A stretch of DNA of 17,659 nucleotides from Pseudoflavonifractor sp047637855 (lineage in GTDB: Bacteria; Bacillota; Clostridia; Oscillospirales; Oscillospiraceae). The notes beneath the pieces were generated by a model. The model saw nothing but the letters and a program-made list of their open reading frames with translations. It searched no databases and had not been told where the DNA came from. Shown here piece after piece: positions 14,004 to 17,659 of this stretch (position 1 is the first letter of the stretch; every line of letters begins with the position of its first letter). The translations under genes were made by a program, and so were the position numbers. Where the stretch lies: NCBI GenBank assembly GCA_047637855.1, contig JBLJBF010000136.1:1-17659 (forward strand), in the 5' to 3' direction.

Positions 14004-14486
14004 ATGCTCGGCGTACAGGTCATCTGCGTGGGCAAGCTGAAGGAAAAATTCTACGCCGACGCGGCGGCTGAATACGCCAAGCGGCTGGGCGGATACTGCA
14101 AATTCTCGCTCACAGAGCTGCCCGAGGAGCGCCTTGGCGAGCACCCCTCCGCCGCCCAGATCGAGGCCGCCCTGGCCAAGGAGGGGGCGGCGGTCCTGGC
14201 AAGGCTCCCCAAGGGGGGCGCGGTGACCGCCCTGTGCGTGGAGGGAAAGGAGCTGTCCAGCGAGGCCCTGGCCGAAAAGCTGACCGCCTGGGCTGGGCAG
14301 GGGAGAAGCCAGATGGTCTTTCTCATCGGCTCCTCCTACGGGCTGCACCCCGAGGTGAAGGCCGCGGCGGATTTTCAGCTGTCAATGTCTCAAATGACCT
14401 TTCCCCATCACCTCGCCCGTGTTATGCTATTGGAGCAGATCTACCGGGCGTTTAAAATCACCGAGGGCTCCGCCTATCATAAATGA
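14004..14486 (+). CDS. rlmH: 23S rRNA pseudouridine-1915 N3-methyltransferase (RlmH)
   Basis: A 160-residue SPOUT-class methyltransferase, the usual length (about 159). It methylates pseudouridine 1915 in helix 69 of 23S rRNA, acting as a homodimer on assembled 70S ribosomes with S-adenosylmethionine. The C-terminal knot region is clear: MVFLIGSSYGLHPEV, SMSQMTFPHHLARVMLLEQ and the near-invariant end YRAFKITEGSAYHK. The cofactor loop reads IGSSYGL, where I would expect IGG, so the second Gly is Ser. The ATG at 14004 follows a GAGGAGG-type site, 14 bp after the walJ stop, so the two are co-transcribed. Next to walJ it keeps the Bacillus gene order. Confidence 0.95.
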   Translation: MLGVQVICVGKLKEKFYADAAAEYAKRLGGYCKFSLTELPEERLGEHPSAAQIEAALAKEGAAVLARLPKGGAVTALCVEGKELSSEALAEKLTAWAGQGRSQMVFLIGSSYGLHPEVKAAADFQLSMSQMTFPHHLARVMLLEQIYRAFKITEGSAYHK

Positions 14487-14509
14487 CGGCCCTGGAGAGG
14501 AGCGCAGAC

Positions 14510-14803
14510 ATGGAAGAGGCCAGCTGGCCCGTACTGCCCGACGGGGAGCCGGAGGCTCCCGCACTGCTGGAGACCGACGCGGATTTCGCCGGTTTTTCCG
14601 GCATCACGATCTCCCTGCTGGAATCCTGCGGGATTCCGGTGCTGACCAATCTGGGGTCCACCGGCCTGGTAAACCGGGTCTACAGCGGCTTCGCTCTGGA
14701 CGGCGTGTCCCTGTGGGTGCCGGAGAGCCGGCTGGAGGAGGCAAAGGCGATTTTACTTGCCCCGCCCGAGGGCGGAGAGAATGACGAGGAGGAACGGGTA
14801 TGA
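14510..14803 (+). CDS. Small DUF2007-like protein (putative signal-transducing domain)
   Basis: A 97-residue acidic cytoplasmic protein. The core (ITISLLESCGIPVL, a glycine-containing loop, then VSLWVPESRLEEAKAILL) matches the DUF2007 pattern: a helix placing L-E-x-x-G-I-P before a strand, and a strand V-x-V-x-V-P-x-x followed by an LEEA-type helix. The molecular function of the family is not established. I chose ATG 14510 because a GAGAGGAG site ends about 7 nt upstream; the in-frame ATG at 14483 overlaps the rlmH stop (ATGA) and would add nine residues, so coupling from there is possible. Its own stop overlaps the mutase start (ATGA at 14800-14803), which implies co-translation. Confidence 0.75.
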   Translation: MEEASWPVLPDGEPEAPALLETDADFAGFSGITISLLESCGIPVLTNLGSTGLVNRVYSGFALDGVSLWVPESRLEEAKAILLAPPEGGENDEEERV

Positions 14804-16527
14804 ATTACAAGGAAGTCTATGAAAAATGGTTAGGCAGCCCTGCGTTGAGCCCGGAGGAGAAGGCCGAGCTGACCGCCATCGCCGGGGACGAGAAGGAGAT
14901 CGAGAGCCGGTTCTTCGCCCCTTTGGAGTTCGGCACCGCCGGGCTGCGGGGGACCATGTGCGTGGGCCTGCACCAGATGAATATCCATGTCATCCGCCAC
15001 GCGACCCAGGCCTTCGCGGAGGTCATCCTGGCCGAGGGCGGGGACGCCGCGAAGCGGGGGGTCGCCCTGTGCTACGACTGCCGCAACCACTCCCAGGAGT
15101 TTGCCAGGGAGGCCGCCTGCGTCATGGCGGGCAACGGCATTCACGTGCGGATTTTCGAGAGCCTGCGGCCCACGCCGGAGCTCTCCTTCGCCGTGCGGGA
15201 GTACGGCTGCATCGCGGGGGTCAACGTCACCGCCAGCCACAACCCCAAGGAGTATAACGGCTACAAGGTGTACTGGGAGGACGGTGCCCAGCTGCCCCCC
15301 CACCACGCCGACGCCATTGCCAAAAAGATGGAGGAGCTGGACATTTTCGACTCCATCAGGCGCATGGACTATGACGAGGCCGTCAAGAGCGGCATGGTCA
15401 CCGTCATGGGGGAGGAGACCGACGAGAAATTCCTCGCCAATGTCATGGCCCAGGCAAACGATCCCGCCGCGATCGCCGCGGTGGCCGACACCTTCAAGAT
15501 GGTGTACACCCCCTTCCACGGCACGGGCTACAAGCTCATCCCGGAGGTGCTCAGGCGCCTGGGGGTCAAGCACGTGCTGTGCGTGCCCGAGCAGATGGTG
15601 GTGGACGGGAACTTCCCCACCGTCGCCTCCCCCAACCCGGAGAACCCGGAGAGCTTTGCTTTGGCGGTGGCGCTGGCGAAGCGGGAGGGGGCGGACTTTA
15701 TTCTGGGCTCCGACCCCGACGCCGACCGGGTGGGTATCATGGTGCGCGACCACGAAGGTGAGTTTATCACCATCTCGGGCAATCAGACCGGGGTGCTGGC
15801 CCTCGACTACCTCATCGGCGCCCGCAGGCGGGCGGGCAAGCTGCCTGAGAACGCCGTAGTCCTCAAGACCATCGTCACCACCGAGATGGCCCGGAAGGTG
15901 GCCCAGGCCAACGGCGTGACCTGCTACGACACCTTTACCGGCTTTAAATTCATGGCAGAGAAGAAAAACGCCCTGGAGAGCGCCGGGGCGGGCAAGGTCA
16001 TCTTCTCCTACGAGGAGAGCTACGGGTACATGATCGGCGACTACGTGCGGGACAAGGACGCCGTCACCGCCGCGCTGGTGATGACCGAGATGGCGGCCTG
16101 GTACGCCTCCCAGGGCAAGACGCTGTACGACGCCCTCCAGGACCTCTACAGGAAGTACGGCTACTACGGCGAGCGCACCCTCAACCTGGTGATGCCCGGG
16201 CTGGACGGCCTGGCCAGGATGAAGAAGCTGATGGAGGACCTGCGGGACAGACCCCTCACCGAGATCGCCGGGGTGGCCGTCGCCGGGCGCAAGGACTATG
16301 CCGACGGCACCGATACCGACGTGGCGACGGGCAAGGTGGAGGAGATGGAGCTTAAAGGCTCCAACGTGCTCAAATACAAGCTGGCCGACGGCACCGACCT
16401 GGTGGTGCGCCCCTCGGGCACCGAGCCCAAGGTAAAGGTCTACATCCTCGCCAGCGGCGCGGACAGGGCCGAATGCGACGGGAAGGTGGCCAAGTACGCC
16501 GCCTGGGCCGAGGGCCTGAGCAAGTAA
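14800..16527 (+). CDS. pgcA: Phosphoglucomutase/phosphomannomutase (alpha-D-phosphohexomutase)
   Basis: A complete 575-residue four-domain phosphohexomutase, close in size to Bacillus PgcA (about 581 aa). It interconverts hexose 1- and 6-phosphates and so feeds UDP-glucose for wall polymers, glycolipids and glycogen. The phosphoserine loop TASHNPKEYNGYKVY has catalytic Ser146. The Mg-binding loop GSDPDADRVG has Asp305, Asp307 and Asp309. The sugar-binding loop is SYEESYGYM, and the phosphate-binding loop RPSGTEPK spans 537-544. The N-terminus RFFAPLEFGTAGLRGTM is typical. All catalytic elements are present. Glucose versus mannose preference cannot be read with certainty; the length and EESYG loop favour phosphoglucomutase. 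It begins inside the previous gene's stop and ends before a strong terminator. Confidence 0.95.
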   Translation: MNYKEVYEKWLGSPALSPEEKAELTAIAGDEKEIESRFFAPLEFGTAGLRGTMCVGLHQMNIHVIRHATQAFAEVILAEGGDAAKRGVALCYDCRNHSQEFAREAACVMAGNGIHVRIFESLRPTPELSFAVREYGCIAGVNVTASHNPKEYNGYKVYWEDGAQLPPHHADAIAKKMEELDIFDSIRRMDYDEAVKSGMVTVMGEETDEKFLANVMAQANDPAAIAAVADTFKMVYTPFHGTGYKLIPEVLRRLGVKHVLCVPEQMVVDGNFPTVASPNPENPESFALAVALAKREGADFILGSDPDADRVGIMVRDHEGEFITISGNQTGVLALDYLIGARRRAGKLPENAVVLKTIVTTEMARKVAQANGVTCYDTFTGFKFMAEKKNALESAGAGKVIFSYEESYGYMIGDYVRDKDAVTAALVMTEMAAWYASQGKTLYDALQDLYRKYGYYGERTLNLVMPGLDGLARMKKLMEDLRDRPLTEIAGVAVAGRKDYADGTDTDVATGKVEEMELKGSNVLKYKLADGTDLVVRPSGTEPKVKVYILASGADRAECDGKVAKYAAWAEGLSK

Positions 16528-16550
16528 AAACGAGACAGAGCGGCGGGAGA

Positions 16551-16592
16551 CCCCCGCGCCGGTTCCGATGAGGAGCCGGCGCGGGGGTTTTT
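16551..16592 (+). terminator. Strong intrinsic terminator after the phosphohexomutase
   Basis: A 16-bp stem (16551-16566 with 16572-16587), perfect except for one T opposite G, has a GATGA loop and is followed by TTTTT. It starts 24 bp after the stop codon and marks the end of the murA-to-mutase transcription unit, separating it from the phage genes that follow. Confidence 0.92.
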
Positions 16593-16711
16593 GCATGCCT
16601 ATTCGCCCGGACAGACAAAAGGCCGTTGTTTTGCACAAAAATAAAAATCTTTTTACTGCGTGTACGAAAGCCTGCAATTCCCGGGGGGTGTTTTCGGCAG
16701 GGTATGAGGTG

Positions 16712-17011
16712 ATGAGTTTGGACAAGAGAGCGCGGATGGAGGAGCTGGCGCGGCGGCTGCGGGGGCTGGCCGACGCCCGGGTGAACGACGCGGTGAAGCT
16801 GGCCTTCCTGGAAAAAGAGCGGGTGGACGAGATCGACGCGCTGGACCTGACGGCCCTGACCGAGTTTAAGCGGGGGGCCAACGGGGGCGTAGAGCTGGGG
16901 CTTATTGACCGGATGGAGGTGCTGGAGCGGATGGCCGCCCTGTTGGGGGGAGCCGAAGAGCGGGCCGAGGCCCTGCTGCTGGCAATGGGCCGGGGGGAGG
17001 AGGACGAGTGA
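16712..17011 (+). CDS. Putative phage terminase small subunit
   Basis: A 99-residue, highly charged, predicted all-helical protein (MEELARRLRGLADARVNDAV, then a helical C-terminal half ending GRGEEDE). I recognise no catalytic motif. The small-terminase call rests on size, helical character and position: its TGA overlaps the GTG of the large terminase in a GTGA junction, the usual order in phage packaging modules. Small subunits bind phage DNA and recruit the large subunit. The ATG at 16712 is preceded by GAGGTG at close spacing; TTG 16718 is possible. An in-frame ATG at 16568 would run through the mutase terminator and is rejected. About 120 bp of AT-richer sequence separate it from the terminator; it holds no integrase gene. 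Confidence 0.6.
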   Translation: MSLDKRARMEELARRLRGLADARVNDAVKLAFLEKERVDEIDALDLTALTEFKRGANGGVELGLIDRMEVLERMAALLGGAEERAEALLLAMGRGEEDE

Positions 17012-17659
17012 AGGTCGTGCGGTACTCCCCCAAGCAGCGGCGGGTACTTCGGTGGTGGCACGACGAGACCGACCGAAAGCGGGACGCCATCATCTGTGAC
17101 GGCGCGGTACGCAGCGGGAAGACCCTGTGCATGGGGGTATCCTTCTTTCCCTGGGCCATGGCCAGCTTTGACGGGGAAAAGTTCGGCCTGTGCGGGAAGA
17201 CCATCGTATCCCTGCGGCGCAACCTGTGGAGCGAGGTGCGGGCGCGGCTGGGGGAGATGGGGTTTACCTGTGAGGAGAAGCTGTCCCAAAATCTAGCGCG
17301 GGTACGGCTGGGGAAGCGGGAAAATACCTTCTACCTCTTTGGCGGCAAGGACGAGGGGAGCGCGGCGCTCATCCAGGGGGTGACGCTGGCGGGGGTGCTG
17401 CTGGACGAGGCGGCGCTGATGCCGCGGTCCTTCGTGGAGCAGGCCTGCGCCCGGTGCTCGGTCAGCGGGGCGCGGCTGTGGTTCAACTGCAACCCGGAGG
17501 GGCCGGAGCATTGGTTCTACAAGGAGTGGATCGAGCGGACGCGAGAGCGCAACGCGCTGTACCTCCACTTCGAGATGGAGGACAACCCGGGGCTTTCAAA
17601 GCGGGTGCTGGAGCGGTACAAAAAGCGGTTTTCGGGGGCCTTTTACAGGCGGTTTATTC
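17008..17659 (+). CDS. PBSX-type phage terminase large subunit, N-terminal part (3' partial)
   Basis: The frame is open from GTG 17008 to the window end, showing 217 residues. This is the ATPase half of a terminase large subunit, the motor that packs phage DNA into the prohead. Walker A is GAVRSGKT (32-39), Walker B with the catalytic acid is GVLLDEA (129-135, Asp133-Glu134), and the coupling motif is FNCNP (159-163). The opening SPKQRRVLRWW is common in the PBSX/XtmB family. The C-terminal nuclease domain lies outside the window. GTG is preceded by GGGGGGAGGAGG and overlaps the upstream stop. No frameshift or stop is seen, so this part is intact. It marks the edge of a prophage, or of a remnant, adjoining housekeeping genes. 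Confidence 0.93.
   Translation, partial: MKVVRYSPKQRRVLRWWHDETDRKRDAIICDGAVRSGKTLCMGVSFFPWAMASFDGEKFGLCGKTIVSLRRNLWSEVRARLGEMGFTCEEKLSQNLARVRLGKRENTFYLFGGKDEGSAALIQGVTLAGVLLDEAALMPRSFVEQACARCSVSGARLWFNCNPEGPEHWFYKEWIERTRERNALYLHFEMEDNPGLSKRVLERYKKRFSGAFYRRFI

Noticed and set aside
16568..16711. Longer N-terminus for the putative small terminase, from ATG 16568
   Set aside because: It would start inside the loop of the mutase terminator and has no ribosome site; ATG 16712 is better supported.
14830..17289. 819-residue antisense frame on the minus strand
   Set aside because: It lies opposite the phosphohexomutase and terminase genes, which have full motif support. It is Gly/Val/His/Leu-rich low-complexity sequence typical of antisense frames in GC-rich DNA, and it crosses the strong terminator at 16551-16592.

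Overview
The window looks like chromosomal DNA of a GC-rich, low-oxygen gut Firmicute, most likely in the Oscillospirales (Flavonifractor/Pseudoflavonifractor type). The reasons are the Gram-positive WalRK (YycFG) cell-wall regulon genes, an SLH-domain S-layer protein, strong AGGAGG ribosome sites, TTG starts, and a base composition that produces long meaningless antisense frames. The genus is an inference; no rRNA marker is present.

Layout. Positions 1-4435 (+) hold the end of walR, then walK, a yycH-like gene and a yycI-like gene: the essential two-component system that matches cell-wall turnover to growth, with its two membrane-anchored accessory proteins. A near-perfect bidirectional terminator (4517-4557) closes it. 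From 4560 to 11114 everything is on the minus strand: an SLH-domain surface protein (4560-6935), a 409-bp tandem array of three ~138-bp units (6990-7398), and a three-gene MacAB-like exporter (permease, ATPase, and an unusually long adaptor with two lipoyl/hairpin modules). Upstream of the adaptor lie a weak promoter candidate and an 11-bp tandem direct repeat, as expected for an OmpR-family regulator. From 11424 the plus strand resumes with a good extended -10 promoter, then murA, a 230-bp cluster of hairpins, walJ (yycJ), rlmH, a small DUF2007-like gene and a phosphohexomutase. walJ and rlmH directly follow yycHI in Bacillus, so the block 4436-13158 appears to split an ancestral wal locus. 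After a strong terminator (16551-16592) a phage packaging module starts: a putative small terminase gene and the 5' part of a PBSX-type large terminase that runs off the window.

The theme is the cell envelope: WalRK regulation, MurA for peptidoglycan precursors, a phosphohexomutase for sugar nucleotides, an S-layer-type protein and an envelope-spanning exporter. The least ordinary parts are non-coding: the tandem array whose hairpin keeps its place while its sequence changes, and the hairpin cluster between murA and walJ flanked by two copies of the murA terminator. I found no CRISPR array, tRNA, rRNA or complete insertion sequence.
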